DNA from: Planctomycetota bacterium
GTDB taxonomy: Bacteria; Planctomycetota; UBA1135; UBA2386
NCBI GenBank assembly: GCA_020638695.1
Contig: JACKIB010000010.1
Span: 124,001-188,000 of the forward strand
Direction of reading: 5' to 3'
Length of the DNA stretch: 64,000 nt
The translations under genes were made by a program, and so were the position numbers. Of this stretch, positions 26,140 through 35,651 are shown in pieces. Within the stretch, counting starts at the first letter, position 1, and each line of letters begins with the position of its first letter. A model generated the notes under the pieces. The model was not told the DNA's origin. It made no database searches and saw only the letters and a program-made list of their open reading frames with translations.

Positions 26140-28470
26140 ATGGGGCGTCAATCCATCCTCGTGATCGCCGTGCTGGCCCTCGTGTTTCTGGGATGGGCCG
26201 TGTGGTCGTGGCTCGACCCGTCGATCGCGGCGGCCGTTCCGAGCCGTGCCGAGCCGAACCCGGACAACGCACCGGCGCTCACCACGGAGATCGGCCCGGA
26301 CCGGCCGGTCGGGGAAGAAGCGCGGACCGTGCGCACCGCCCCGACGGTTCCCGACGCGGTAGCGCGGCCGAAGCGTCCCTCGAAGGCCAAGGGGACTCTG
26401 CGGATTCGTGCCCTGGAAGCGACGACGCGCGTGCCGATTGCCGGCTTGGCCATCGTGGTGCACCCCGCGGATCGCAGCTCGTACGCCGCTGCGTGGGAGG
26501 CGACCACCGACGCGACCGGCTGCGCGGTGTTCGCCGATGTCGACGCGGGGGCGGTGACCACCGAACCGCGGGCGCAGACGACTCGGATCTCGGTGGCCCC
26601 CGGCGTGGAGACGGAGGTCGAACTGTTGCTGCGTCGCCTGCGGCAGGTCAGCGGCAAGGTGGTCGATGACCAGGGCCGCGCGGCGGCAGGTGCCACGGTG
26701 TACGTCGACTACGACTTCAGTGGTCGGGGCCGCGTCACCCACCTCATCACCGGCTCGGATGGCAAGTTCGAAGTGCCCACCTATGGGGAATGGGCGTGGG
26801 TGCACGCGTCCAAGCCGGGCTACGTGCCGTCGGTGGCCCGCATGGTGCGTCAGGAATCCTCGCGGGAGCCGATGGTCCTCACTCTCGGTCCCGGTCCCGG
26901 GACCATCGCGGGCGTCGTGCTCGACCCCGACCGCAAGCCGGTCGCCCATGCGCGGATCTCCGTCCGCGGCTCGGAACGTGGGGCGATCCAACCGAAGTCG
27001 AAGGCGGGCGACTACCACACCATGCCGCAGCAATTGGTGCAGTCCGATGTCGAAGGACGGTTCCAGGTGCACGACGTGCCCCCGGGGAGCGCGTGGATGT
27101 TCACCAAGATCGATGGCTATGCCTACATGATGCGCACCGTCGAGGTGCCGTCGGGCGGTATCGCGCGGGTCGAGCTGGTCCTGAGTCGGGGAGTGCGCGT
27201 GTTCGGCACCGTGCGTCGCCCGGGTGGCAAGCCGCTCGAGGGTGCAACGGTCGGGGTGGGCCACCGCGGGATGACCGACTACGTCACCACGCAGACGGAT
27301 GAACAAGGGCGCTACGAGCTGGTCGGCGTGACTCCGCAAGCGTCGACCGTCGACGCCGAGCACCGCGACTACTTCGAGGCATCCCAGCTGCTGGCCATGC
27401 GCCCCGGGGTGCGCGAGGTGCGCTGCGACTTCGAACTGCGACCGGCACACAGCCTGACCGGGCGGTTGATCGATGAACTCGAACAGCCGGTGCCAGGCTA
27501 CGAGATCCTGGTGGATGGCGAGTACCAGTCGCGTTCGGTGACCGACGAAGCGGGTCGGTTCGAGCTCCTGCACCTGGAGAAGCGCAGCTACGAGGTGAAG
27601 GCGAGGCACAAAGGGAGCGTGCAGGCATCCGAGACCTGCGAGCCGCCGGGCAGCGTGGTGCTGCGTCTCGACCCGCAGCGCCGACCTTCGGCGTGGTTCA
27701 CCGGCCGCATCCTCGACTCGGACGGCAAGCCGGTGGCGCGCGGGGTCACGGCGACCCACGGCGATGGCGGGAAGACCCAGCGGAGTGCGATGGTCGACCA
27801 ACACGGCGCGTTCCGGCTCGGACCCCTGCCGCCCGGAACCTACGAGATTCGCTTCTGGAGCGAGGCGGTGCCCGCGTTCACCCTCGGTTCGTTCAGCATC
27901 ATGCCGCAGGAAGAGCAGGCGCTCGGCAGCTTCAAGGTGCCGCGTGCCGCGGCGTTGACCCTGTGGTTCCGCGGACTCGCGACGGCGGACGTGCTCGGCG
28001 CGGCCTACACCATCGAGTCGGCCGATCGCAAGCGCGGGGCAGCGTACGGAGTGGTGAAGATCGACGAGGCGATCCGGGTCGAGAAGCTGGTGCCGGGGAA
28101 CTACCGCCTGCGCGTCTACGGAACCAAGTTCATCCCGGACGTTCGGCAGTTCGAACTTTCACCCGACCGCGACACGGTGTTGGAGGTGCAGCTGCAGCGA
28201 GGCAGTCAGGTCACGGTGTCACTGGAGTTCGGCAAGGGCGCCAAGATCCCCTCCCACGCCACCCTGCAGGTGTTCGACGAAGCCGGCGAATCGCTGATCC
28301 CGTTCGCGCCGGTCTACAGCATGAACCACCCGCAGGAGCTCACGCTGCGTCCGGGCAAGTACCGCGTCCACGCGACCTACATGAACGAGACCCTGGGAGT
28401 GGCCAAGTTCGACGTCACGCCCGGCAAGCGGGTGCACGTGAAGATCCCGATCCGCGACACGCGGCGCTGA
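26140..28470 (+). CDS. Membrane-anchored protein with repeated carboxypeptidase-regulatory-like domains
   Basis: 776 aa from the ATG at 26140, which places a transmembrane or signal-anchor helix at residues 5-25. The remainder is a string of 80-100-residue beta-sandwich units with the CarboxypepD_reg signature: VSGKVVDDQGRAAAGATVYVD, IAGVVLDPDRKPVAHARISV, VFGTVRRPGGKPLEGATVGV, LTGRLIDELEQPVPGYEILV, FTGRILDSDGKPVARGVTA. Each is followed by a G-x-F/Y-x-L/V glycine strand. No catalytic domain is present. The same domain type forms the extracytoplasmic part of the sigma fusion at 31463. A structural or ligand-sensing envelope role is inferred. Confidence 0.85.
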   Translation: MGRQSILVIAVLALVFLGWAVWSWLDPSIAAAVPSRAEPNPDNAPALTTEIGPDRPVGEEARTVRTAPTVPDAVARPKRPSKAKGTLRIRALEATTRVPIAGLAIVVHPADRSSYAAAWEATTDATGCAVFADVDAGAVTTEPRAQTTRISVAPGVETEVELLLRRLRQVSGKVVDDQGRAAAGATVYVDYDFSGRGRVTHLITGSDGKFEVPTYGEWAWVHASKPGYVPSVARMVRQESSREPMVLTLGPGPGTIAGVVLDPDRKPVAHARISVRGSERGAIQPKSKAGDYHTMPQQLVQSDVEGRFQVHDVPPGSAWMFTKIDGYAYMMRTVEVPSGGIARVELVLSRGVRVFGTVRRPGGKPLEGATVGVGHRGMTDYVTTQTDEQGRYELVGVTPQASTVDAEHRDYFEASQLLAMRPGVREVRCDFELRPAHSLTGRLIDELEQPVPGYEILVDGEYQSRSVTDEAGRFELLHLEKRSYEVKARHKGSVQASETCEPPGSVVLRLDPQRRPSAWFTGRILDSDGKPVARGVTATHGDGGKTQRSAMVDQHGAFRLGPLPPGTYEIRFWSEAVPAFTLGSFSIMPQEEQALGSFKVPRAAALTLWFRGLATADVLGAAYTIESADRKRGAAYGVVKIDEAIRVEKLVPGNYRLRVYGTKFIPDVRQFELSPDRDTVLEVQLQRGSQVTVSLEFGKGAKIPSHATLQVFDEAGESLIPFAPVYSMNHPQELTLRPGKYRVHATYMNETLGVAKFDVTPGKRVHVKIPIRDTRR

Positions 28471-28489
28471 TCGTGAGGCGTAGCGCGCG

Positions 28490-30163
28490 TCAGGCCTTGG
28501 CGCCGCGCACCAGGAAAGGCTCGATCGCGTTCGCCTTGCCCTTGAGGGTCACCGCCGGCAGCGGTGTGCAGTCGAAGTGCTGCGCGACCAGTCGGTGGGT
28601 CTCCGGTCCGATCACCACCTGACCGATGGCTGCCACCGACGACTCGATCCGGCACGCGGTGTTGACCGTGTCGCCGATCACCGTGTAGTCGCGGCGTTGC
28701 CGTGCACCGACGTCGCCGACCACCGCGGTGCCGGTGTTGATGCCGATGCGGATCGCCAGCTGCGGTCTGTCCGGGTGGGCCCGGTTCAGTTCGTCGATCC
28801 GCCGCTGCATGGCCAGCGCGACGCGCACCGCCCGCTCGGCGTGGTCGGGTTGCGCCAACGGTGCGCCGAAGAACACCATCACCGCGTCGCCCATGAACTT
28901 GTCGAGGGTGCCGCCTTCCTTGAACACCTCCTCGGTCAGCGCTTCGAACAAGGTGTTGAGCAGCCCGGTGATCTCGCGTGCCGGCAGGTTCTCCGACAGG
29001 GTGGTGAACTTCGCCACGTCGGCGAACAGCACCGTCACCTCGCGCTCGTCGGCGACCATTCCGGCGGCCTCGCCGTCGTCCGCGCGGATGATGCGCTCGA
29101 CGATCGCCGGTGCGTTGTAGCGCGCCAGCCGCTCACGGATCTTCCGCTCCTGTTCGATGCGGCTCTGCAAGCTGGTCCGCTCGACGGCCGCCGCGGAGAG
29201 GCTGGCCAGGATCGACAGGATCCCGAGGTGGGTCTTGGAGAAGATGTTGCGGGCCCGCCGGTCGACGTAGATCAATCCGATCACGCGGTCCTCGTGGATC
29301 AGCGGGGCGCACATCGCCGAACGGATCCCGAGCGACACGATGCTGGCCGACAGGCTGAAGCGCGTGTCTTCCTCGGCGTCGAACACCAGCACGGCTTTCT
29401 TCGATTCGACCGCCTCCCGGGCGATCTTGCGGCTGATCTGCATCCGGCCGTCGGGCATGCCCGGTGCGGCGCGCTGCACCATGGGCACCAGGTGGCCGGT
29501 GTCCGCCTCGACCATCAGGACGTGCGCACGGTTGACCGGGAGGTTGGCGAACACCAGATCGAGCACCCGCTCGAGCACGTCGCCCAGGGTGTGCTGGGTG
29601 ATGAGTGCATCGACCGCATCCTTGAGCATCGACAAGATCGCCGCCGGGGTGAGCGGCGGGGTCGACTGGTCGACGATCGTGTTGGACTGGGTCGGGGTCT
29701 GCTGCAGGGTGGACTCGACCAGCGTCCGGAAATCGCCCATCTGGATCGAGGACGTCAGGTCGTGGGTGACGTCGTTCGGCAGCCGGCGAGACGGCGCACC
29801 ATCGACCTTCACCGAGATCAAGATGTTGCCGAGCACCAGCTCGTCGCCGTCACACAGCGTGTGGGACTGCACCATGTTGCCGTCGAACTCGATCCCGTTG
29901 ACGCTGCCATTGTCGCGAATCACCCAGCCCGCCTCTTCCTGGGCGACGGTGGCGTGATGGCGGGAGACGCTGGAGTCGACGATCACCAGATCGCAGTCGG
30001 CGCGCCGCCCGATGGTGACCGACCCGCCCTCGAATCGGTGGGCGTGCTGCTGCCCTCCGAGCTGGAACGAGATTTCGATGCCGCGTGCGGTGCCGGTGTC
30101 GGTCAAGGCGAGAGGGGGAAGGGAGAGTTGCCGGCGCGTCGCGTCGGGGGTCCGGTCGTTCAT
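28490..30163 (-). CDS. FHA-GAF class III adenylyl/guanylyl cyclase
   Basis: 557 aa. An N-terminal FHA domain (about 25-115; IGRRADCDLVIVDSSVSRHHA, NGSVNGI) should bind phosphothreonine. A GAF domain (about 170-330) follows, then a class III cyclase domain (about 370-545) with FADVAKFTTL (first metal Asp), GGTLDKFMGDAVMVFFG (substrate-binding Lys plus second metal Asp), GINTGTAVVGDVGA and DYTVIGDTVNTACRIE. The Lys in LDKFMGD and the Asp in RDYTVIGD favour ATP, hence cAMP. An FHA domain beside several Ser/Thr kinases suggests the cyclase is controlled by their phosphorylation. No membrane helix, so cytoplasmic. Confidence 0.92.
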   Translation of the reverse strand: MNDRTPDATRRQLSLPPLALTDTGTARGIEISFQLGGQQHAHRFEGGSVTIGRRADCDLVIVDSSVSRHHATVAQEEAGWVIRDNGSVNGIEFDGNMVQSHTLCDGDELVLGNILISVKVDGAPSRRLPNDVTHDLTSSIQMGDFRTLVESTLQQTPTQSNTIVDQSTPPLTPAAILSMLKDAVDALITQHTLGDVLERVLDLVFANLPVNRAHVLMVEADTGHLVPMVQRAAPGMPDGRMQISRKIAREAVESKKAVLVFDAEEDTRFSLSASIVSLGIRSAMCAPLIHEDRVIGLIYVDRRARNIFSKTHLGILSILASLSAAAVERTSLQSRIEQERKIRERLARYNAPAIVERIIRADDGEAAGMVADEREVTVLFADVAKFTTLSENLPAREITGLLNTLFEALTEEVFKEGGTLDKFMGDAVMVFFGAPLAQPDHAERAVRVALAMQRRIDELNRAHPDRPQLAIRIGINTGTAVVGDVGARQRRDYTVIGDTVNTACRIESSVAAIGQVVIGPETHRLVAQHFDCTPLPAVTLKGKANAIEPFLVRGAKA

Positions 30164-30375
30164 CGGTGGGGGCCCCGAGTCTGCAGTGTCGGACGGTCGG
30201 ACTATATCAGGATCGGCGGACCCGCATGGGGCGGTGTGCCCGGCCTACCTCGTCCGGGCCGATGCGACGGGAATGAGGTGCCGGCCGGCATGGCGCCGCT
30301 GACCGCGACCGGGCGGCCGACGCAGGCGATCACGTTGCAATGCCCCCCGGGGCGGTCGAGAATCGGCCGCGGCCG

Positions 30376-31005
30376 ATGGACGACAACACGATCTACTTGC
30401 TGCGGCGCTGGCATGGGGGAGACCGCCAGGCGCTGGACAGCCTGATCCATCGCCATCTCGAGTGGGTCAAGGGCTACGTCCACCGGCGGCTCGGCAATGA
30501 CCTGCGCCGCGGCGGCGACACCCAGGATTTCGTGCAGGACGCGATGGTCCAAGTGTTGGAGTACGGACCGCGCTTCGAGCTCGCCGACGAGGATCACTTC
30601 CGCCGCTTGCTCGCGCGGATCGTCGAGAACAGCCTTCGGGTCAAGCACCGCCACCTGCACCGGCAGAAGCGCGACATCGGTCGGGAGAAGGAGATCGGCT
30701 CGGGTACCGTGCTGAGCCTCGACCCGCCGCGCGACCAAGCGACTCGGCCCAGCGCACACGCCGACCAGAACGAGCGCATCGCCTGGATCCGCCTGGCGAT
30801 GGAGCTGCTGCCGCCGCTGGAGCGCGAAGTGCTCTGGCTGCGCGAGATGGATGGTTGCAGCTTCGAGGAGATCGGGGAGCGGATCGGGGCGACGCCGGAC
30901 GCCGCACGGATGCGCTTCAACCGGGCCCTACCGAAACTCGCCAAGAAGGTCTCCGAGTTGCAGAAGGGTCGCATCGCCACGCTGCTGGACGAGGCCGAGG
31001 TGTGA
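30376..31005 (+). CDS. ECF-type RNA polymerase sigma factor
   Basis: 209 aa from the ATG at 30376, which gives the canonical N-terminus (LLRRWHGGDRQALDSLIHRHL). Region 2 includes GGDTQDFVQDAMVQVLEYGPRFE and region 4 includes LPPLEREVLWLREMDGCSFEEIGERIG...AARMRFNRALPKLAKKV. The linker is longer than usual and rich in basic residues. It is divergent from the FHA-GAF-cyclase gene (212 bp between starts). No anti-sigma or kinase gene follows directly. The role is promoter-specific transcription; its regulon cannot be read from the window. Confidence 0.9.
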   Translation: MDDNTIYLLRRWHGGDRQALDSLIHRHLEWVKGYVHRRLGNDLRRGGDTQDFVQDAMVQVLEYGPRFELADEDHFRRLLARIVENSLRVKHRHLHRQKRDIGREKEIGSGTVLSLDPPRDQATRPSAHADQNERIAWIRLAMELLPPLEREVLWLREMDGCSFEEIGERIGATPDAARMRFNRALPKLAKKVSELQKGRIATLLDEAEV

Positions 31006-31462
31006 CGGATCGAGCGTCGGGGTGACCCGGCGCCATGCTGCCCGCTCGAGTCTGGCGTGCCGGGGGGCGTGACCCATCGCGGCCAAGGCCGCACCCGAGG
31101 ACTTGGGTGGGCGCGGCGCTGCGCGCCACCATGAGGCCTGGGCCGCTTGCTTGCTGGAGCTTCCGGGTCCGCTACGTGTCAGCGAAGCAGCTGCCACGTG
31201 TCATGGGAGGTACAGACGAATCTTCACGTGCCGACACGAACCCGCGGTCCCTGCAGCCCATGGGGCGCGCTACCCGGCAGCGGTCCCGACCGGGGCTCCA
31301 CACCGGGGACGCGGGAGGATTCTGGCAAAATCGTGCAGCGCTCGGCGCGCTGCCCATAACAAGGTGAGCCGCGATCCTGCTGCATTCCGATCCGATGTGC
31401 CGTCCCACGACGCAACGACCCACGCCCAACCCGCCGTATTCGAGGCCGATCGCACAGCGCGC
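31006..31462. other. Gene-free interval between two sigma-factor genes
   Basis: 457 bp. A perfect hairpin GCGGCC-AA-GGCCGC at 31079-31092 lies 74 bp after the upstream stop and may act as its terminator. The remainder should contain the promoter of the sigma fusion. No gene with plausible codon use was found. Confidence 0.4.
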
Positions 31463-34400
31463 ATGAGCGACCACGATCGGGCGTATGCGCGGTTCTGCGA
31501 GACGGGTGACCCGGCGGCGTTGGCGGAGGTCTACGACGCGACCGCAGACCGCCTGCTGCGCACCGCGGTGCACCTCGCGCCGAGCGTGGCGGCCGCCGAA
31601 GATCTGCTGCAAGCCACGTTCTTGGCGGCGATCGAGAAGGCCGCCGAGTTCGAGCGCGGCCGCCCGGTCCTGCCCTGGCTGTTGGGGATCCTCGCCAACC
31701 AGAGCCGGTTGGCCCGCTGGCGCGATGGCCGCACTCCCGACCCCGACCGGCTGGAGCGCGCGCCCGGGCCCGAGCCCCACGAGCTCGCGGTCCATCAAGA
31801 GGAGCGACGCGCCCTCGATGCGGCGATCGATGCGCTGCCGAGCACCTACCGCCCGGTGCTGGTGCTGCACGTGCGCCACCACATGTCGGCGGCCGAGATC
31901 GCGCTGGCGCTCGGGCGCCCGGCGGGAACGGTGCGATCGCAGTTATCACGTGGACTGGAGTTCGTGCGCCGCGGATTGCCACCTGGCCTCGCCGGCGCGC
32001 TGGCGATCCTGTTGGCGGCGCCGCGCGGGCTCGCGGCAGTGCGTGGAGTGGTGCTGGCGGCGGCGTCCCCCGCTGCCGCCGGCGTGACGGCTTCGTCGGT
32101 TTCGGTATTGGGTGCAGTGATGATGAAGAAGCTGGTGGTCGTGGTGTGCGTTGCGGTGGCCCTGTCCGTGGTCTACCTCGCGTGGCCGGACAGTCGAGTG
32201 CCGCAGCTCCCGGGAGAGGCCCCAGAGTCCGAGGTCCGGCGCGTGATGCAACCGGAGGAACCGGCTGCCGCCCCGAGTCGACAGGCGTTGGCCGGGCCCG
32301 CGGCGAGCTCCGCCGCTGCGCCGGAAGGCGATCCGGCCGGCGCAGCGGCCCCGACCGTCGGTGCACGGCGCGGCGAGTTGGAGGTGGTGCTGCAGTTCCA
32401 GGGCAGTCGCAAGCCGGCCGCCGGCGTCCACGTGTTGGTCACCCGCGCGTGGGAGCCGTGGGGCGAGTGGCAGTCGGCGCGAACCGGTGCGGATGGCAAG
32501 GCGAAGTTCTCCGACCTCGCGCCCGGCTACGCGTTGGTGCAGTGCGTGCGCGGCGGAAGTGTTTCGGTGGACATCCGCGCCGGGAGCAAGACCACTCAGG
32601 TGCTGGCGATCCCTGGCGGCGTCGCGGTCGCGGTGCGGGTGGTCGACGCCTCGGCCCGCCCACTGCCGGGCGTCGCGGTGTGGTTGTCCGAACCCTGGCG
32701 GGTCGGGCGTGGGGTGATCGCCGGCCACACCGGCACCGACGGGGACCTGCTCCTCGAGCACGTCAGCCCGGATTGCCACGTCGCCGCGCGCGGCGATGGC
32801 TTTGCGCCTTCGCCGTCGTACCGAGTGCGGGGGCCCCGGGGCGGCAGCTGCGAGATCCGCATCGCGTTGCAGCGCGGCAGCGGCACGGTGTCGGGTCGGG
32901 TGCTCGATGTCCGCGGCGAGCCGGTGCCAGGTGCCCGGGTATTGGTCGGGTCGGAACGCCCCGCGTTGTCGTCGCGCGCGCAGGACGGCTCGTGGACCTT
33001 CGCCGCACCGCCGACCAGCTGTGCGACCGGGAGCGATGGCACGTTCACGGTTCGCGGCGTCCCGCTCGGTGTGCTTCCGGTGCAGGTTCGGCACAGTTCC
33101 TTTGCTCCCTGGCGCGGTGAGGTGGAATGCACTCCCGAATCGGTGGCGCAGCGCGATGTCGTGCTCGAAGACGGCGCGGAGCTGGCAGGGACCGCCACCG
33201 ATCCCGATGGGCGCCCGGTTCGCTTCGCTCGGATCACCGTGGGGGACCCGAACGCGTTCGCCGGCCGCTCGGTGACGTGTAGGAGCGACGGGACGTTCGA
33301 GCTGCGCGGTCTGTCGAGCGGCGAGCAGGCGGTGCGGGCCGAGTTCGGCAGGCGACACACGGCCGCGCGGCTGCAGTTCCCCACCGCCGGAAAGGTGGTG
33401 TGGAACCCGGTCATCGAGGAGGCGACGGCGCCGCCCGCTGGCGAGCGATGGCTGGATGCGCGGGTGGTGGACCTCGCCGGTCAGCCGCTGGCGGGTTGGC
33501 GCGTGGTCGCGCAGCAAGTGGGCGGCACCGGAGTGTCGCGGAGTCTGAACGCGGACGGCGAAGGTCGGGTGCGGTTCGCGGTGCCGTGGCAAGAGGTGCG
33601 GATCTGGGTGCACCGACCCCGCGGGTGGAGCGGTTTCCCGGCGCTGCTGCTCGACCGCGTCGAGGTGGGGGAAGGCGAGATCCTGCTGCGCGTCGAGCCG
33701 GCGGTCTACCGCGCCGCGGTGGTGCACGGGCGCGTCACCGACGAGTCGGGCAAGCCGATCGCCGCGCAGCTCCAGATGTGGCACGAGGAACGACAACTGT
33801 GGCGCGCGTTCGACACGGATGGCTCGACGGGCGCATTCCGCATCGAGGACGTGCCGCCCGGCCGCGTCCAGATCAAGGTGTGCCCGCAGCGGCGGCCGTG
33901 GCGGAAGCTCCCCACCCACCAACTTCAGGTCGGACAGGAACTCGACCTCGGCCGAATCGAGATCGCGGCCGGCGCGGTTCTCACGGGTAGGGTTCGCTAC
34001 GCCGGTGGCGAGCCGCCGGCGCAACTCGCCCTCCAGCTGCTCGACCGCACCGGCAACGAGGCGGCGGTGGTGCACTACGCCGATGGGGTGTACCGCAGCG
34101 GCGCGGTGCACGACGGGACCTACCGGCTGCACGTGTCCGGCGACCGCGTCCGCTCGATGTTCCGCGATGTGCGGGTGTCCGGTGGTCAGGCCGACATCGT
34201 CGACCTGGAAGTGGGGCGCGCCGCGTTGCGCGTGGTCGAAGTGGACTGGCCGGCCGGTGTGGAGCGGCCACGATTCCTGCAGCTGCACGCATATGCCGGT
34301 GCGGCGCCCGCTCCCGTCTGGACCGGGGGCATCGGCAACGCCGGACCACTGCGGTTCCGCGTCAGCGTACCGCCCGGCAGCTACCGCCTGGTGCTGTACG

Positions 34401-34492
34401 GGCCTGGCCGGAAGAAGTGGGCCGCGGCTCCTTTGCAGATCAACGGGCTTTCCGACGTGCCGCAGCCGATGCAGCTGCAGGTGGCTCGTTGA
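31463..34492 (+). CDS. Membrane-tethered ECF sigma factor fused to carboxypeptidase-regulatory-like domains
   Basis: 1009 aa from the ATG at 31463; the in-frame sequence upstream has no sigma character. Residues about 10-85 are sigma region 2 (VAAAEDLLQATFLAAIEKA, LPWLLGILANQSRLARWR). About 110-165 are region 4 (LPSTYRPVLVLHVRHHMSAAEIALALGRPAGTVRSQLSR). A hydrophobic helix at about 220-241 (KKLVVVVCVAVALSVVYLAW) crosses the membrane. The remaining about 750 residues are extracytoplasmic beta-sandwich repeats (VSGRVLDVRGEPVPGARVLV, LAGTATDPDGRPVRFARITV, VHGRVTDESGKPIAAQLQM, LTGRVRYAGGEPPAQ). Sigma and sensor lie in one polypeptide, so activation would need release by proteolysis or action at the membrane. 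No separate anti-sigma is present. Confidence 0.88.
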   Translation: MSDHDRAYARFCETGDPAALAEVYDATADRLLRTAVHLAPSVAAAEDLLQATFLAAIEKAAEFERGRPVLPWLLGILANQSRLARWRDGRTPDPDRLERAPGPEPHELAVHQEERRALDAAIDALPSTYRPVLVLHVRHHMSAAEIALALGRPAGTVRSQLSRGLEFVRRGLPPGLAGALAILLAAPRGLAAVRGVVLAAASPAAAGVTASSVSVLGAVMMKKLVVVVCVAVALSVVYLAWPDSRVPQLPGEAPESEVRRVMQPEEPAAAPSRQALAGPAASSAAAPEGDPAGAAAPTVGARRGELEVVLQFQGSRKPAAGVHVLVTRAWEPWGEWQSARTGADGKAKFSDLAPGYALVQCVRGGSVSVDIRAGSKTTQVLAIPGGVAVAVRVVDASARPLPGVAVWLSEPWRVGRGVIAGHTGTDGDLLLEHVSPDCHVAARGDGFAPSPSYRVRGPRGGSCEIRIALQRGSGTVSGRVLDVRGEPVPGARVLVGSERPALSSRAQDGSWTFAAPPTSCATGSDGTFTVRGVPLGVLPVQVRHSSFAPWRGEVECTPESVAQRDVVLEDGAELAGTATDPDGRPVRFARITVGDPNAFAGRSVTCRSDGTFELRGLSSGEQAVRAEFGRRHTAARLQFPTAGKVVWNPVIEEATAPPAGERWLDARVVDLAGQPLAGWRVVAQQVGGTGVSRSLNADGEGRVRFAVPWQEVRIWVHRPRGWSGFPALLLDRVEVGEGEILLRVEPAVYRAAVVHGRVTDESGKPIAAQLQMWHEERQLWRAFDTDGSTGAFRIEDVPPGRVQIKVCPQRRPWRKLPTHQLQVGQELDLGRIEIAAGAVLTGRVRYAGGEPPAQLALQLLDRTGNEAAVVHYADGVYRSGAVHDGTYRLHVSGDRVRSMFRDVRVSGGQADIVDLEVGRAALRVVEVDWPAGVERPRFLQLHAYAGAAPAPVWTGGIGNAGPLRFRVSVPPGSYRLVLYGPGRKKWAAAPLQINGLSDVPQPMQLQVAR

Positions 34493-34541
34493 TCCGAGTT
34501 TCTCGCCCCTCGGTCAGGCGGCTGCTCTATCGTCGCCGGCC

Positions 34542-35651
34542 GTGTTCGGCTCGCTACGGATTCGTCGTTCGCTGCTCACGCCTGGGGATCGAGACCTGTA
34601 CCGGGCCGCGTTCTGTGCCGGGTGTCACGCGTTGCACGCTACCTGTGGTCGATCGGCGTCGCTGCTGACCAACTACGACCAGACGGTGTTTGCGTTGGTA
34701 CTCGCCGGGCTGACGCCGGGCCGCGCGATCGAACGCCGACCGTGCACGGCGTTGCCGTTGCGGCGCGTCGGGGTGTCTTTGCTCGACCCGCGCGCGTCGG
34801 CGCTGTTGGCTGCAGCGAATGTCGGCGCCGTGGAGGCGAAGCTGCGCGATGATCTCGCGGACGGCGACCGCCCGCTGCGCAGCCGCGTGGGGCTGCGCCT
34901 GCTGCGCGGTCCGGCCGCGCGGGCTCGCGAACAGCTGCGCGCGTTGGGCGTGCCGACCGCGTTGTTCGATGAGTTGCCGGCGCGGCAGGCGGCTCGCGAA
35001 CGCGCCGCACGGCCGACCATCGAGGTGCTGGCCCGGCCCAGCGCCGAGTTGGTCGGGCAGGTGTTCGCCCACGCGGGCCGAGTATGTGGGCGACCGGAGT
35101 TGGCTGACGGGTTGTCCGAGCTCGGCCGCGCGCTCGGCGCTTTCGTCTACGCGCTCGATGCGTGGACCGACCTGACTGAGGACCGTGCGCGCGGGCGGTT
35201 CAACGCATGGGCTGCGACGGCGCCGCTCGGCGTCGACGCGGGGGACGTGGCGGACCACCTCGATCGGACGCTGGTGCGCGCCTCCGCGGCGCACCGCGGA
35301 CTGCCGCTGGGCGATCCGGGGCGCGTGATCGCGGCGCTGCTCGACAGTCTCGGGGCCAAGGTGGCTGCGGTGCGGCGGGCGTCGACTCGCGAGCCTGCGG
35401 TTGACCGACGGCAGGCCGGCGAGTTGGCGTGCCTCACCGAAGCAGTGTGCGGCGAGGCGTGTTGCCAAGCGTGCTGCGAGGTGACCTGCTGCTGGAGCGA
35501 GCGGAGTGCGATGGGGAGGAGGCGCGGGGGGCGTCGTGTGGCGGTGGTTCCGCGGAGGAGGGGGAGGCTCCGCCGGAAGGCAACGAACAGCCCTGACAGC
35601 GGGACTGAAGGGCTTGGCTCGTTTCCGCGGTGCTTCGGCTCGCCAGAGTGA
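34542..35651 (+). CDS. DUF5685-family protein with Cys-rich cluster
   Basis: 369 aa from the GTG at 34542, chosen because it gives the family N-terminus FGSLRIRRSLLTPGDRDLYRAAFCAGCHAL followed by LLTNYDQTVFALVLAGL. This matches the DUF5685 pattern of an aromatic start, a CxxC pair and a TNYD motif. The middle is helical, with YALDAWTDLTEDRARGRFN, reminiscent of the isoprenoid-synthase-like helical fold noted for this family. Near residues 310-330 a dense cysteine cluster (EAVCGEACCQACCEVTCCW) suggests metal or Fe-S binding. The C-terminal tail is Arg-rich. Function unknown. It starts 50 bp after the sigma fusion and may be its first co-transcribed partner. Confidence 0.78.
   Translation: MFGSLRIRRSLLTPGDRDLYRAAFCAGCHALHATCGRSASLLTNYDQTVFALVLAGLTPGRAIERRPCTALPLRRVGVSLLDPRASALLAAANVGAVEAKLRDDLADGDRPLRSRVGLRLLRGPAARAREQLRALGVPTALFDELPARQAARERAARPTIEVLARPSAELVGQVFAHAGRVCGRPELADGLSELGRALGAFVYALDAWTDLTEDRARGRFNAWAATAPLGVDAGDVADHLDRTLVRASAAHRGLPLGDPGRVIAALLDSLGAKVAAVRRASTREPAVDRRQAGELACLTEAVCGEACCQACCEVTCCWSERSAMGRRRGGRRVAVVPRRRGRLRRKATNSPDSGTEGLGSFPRCFGSPE

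Noticed and set aside
31946..34288. 780-codon minus-strand frame opposite the sigma fusion
   Set aside because: High-GC shadow: His/Arg-rich, no motifs, and the plus strand encodes clear sigma and beta-sandwich domains.
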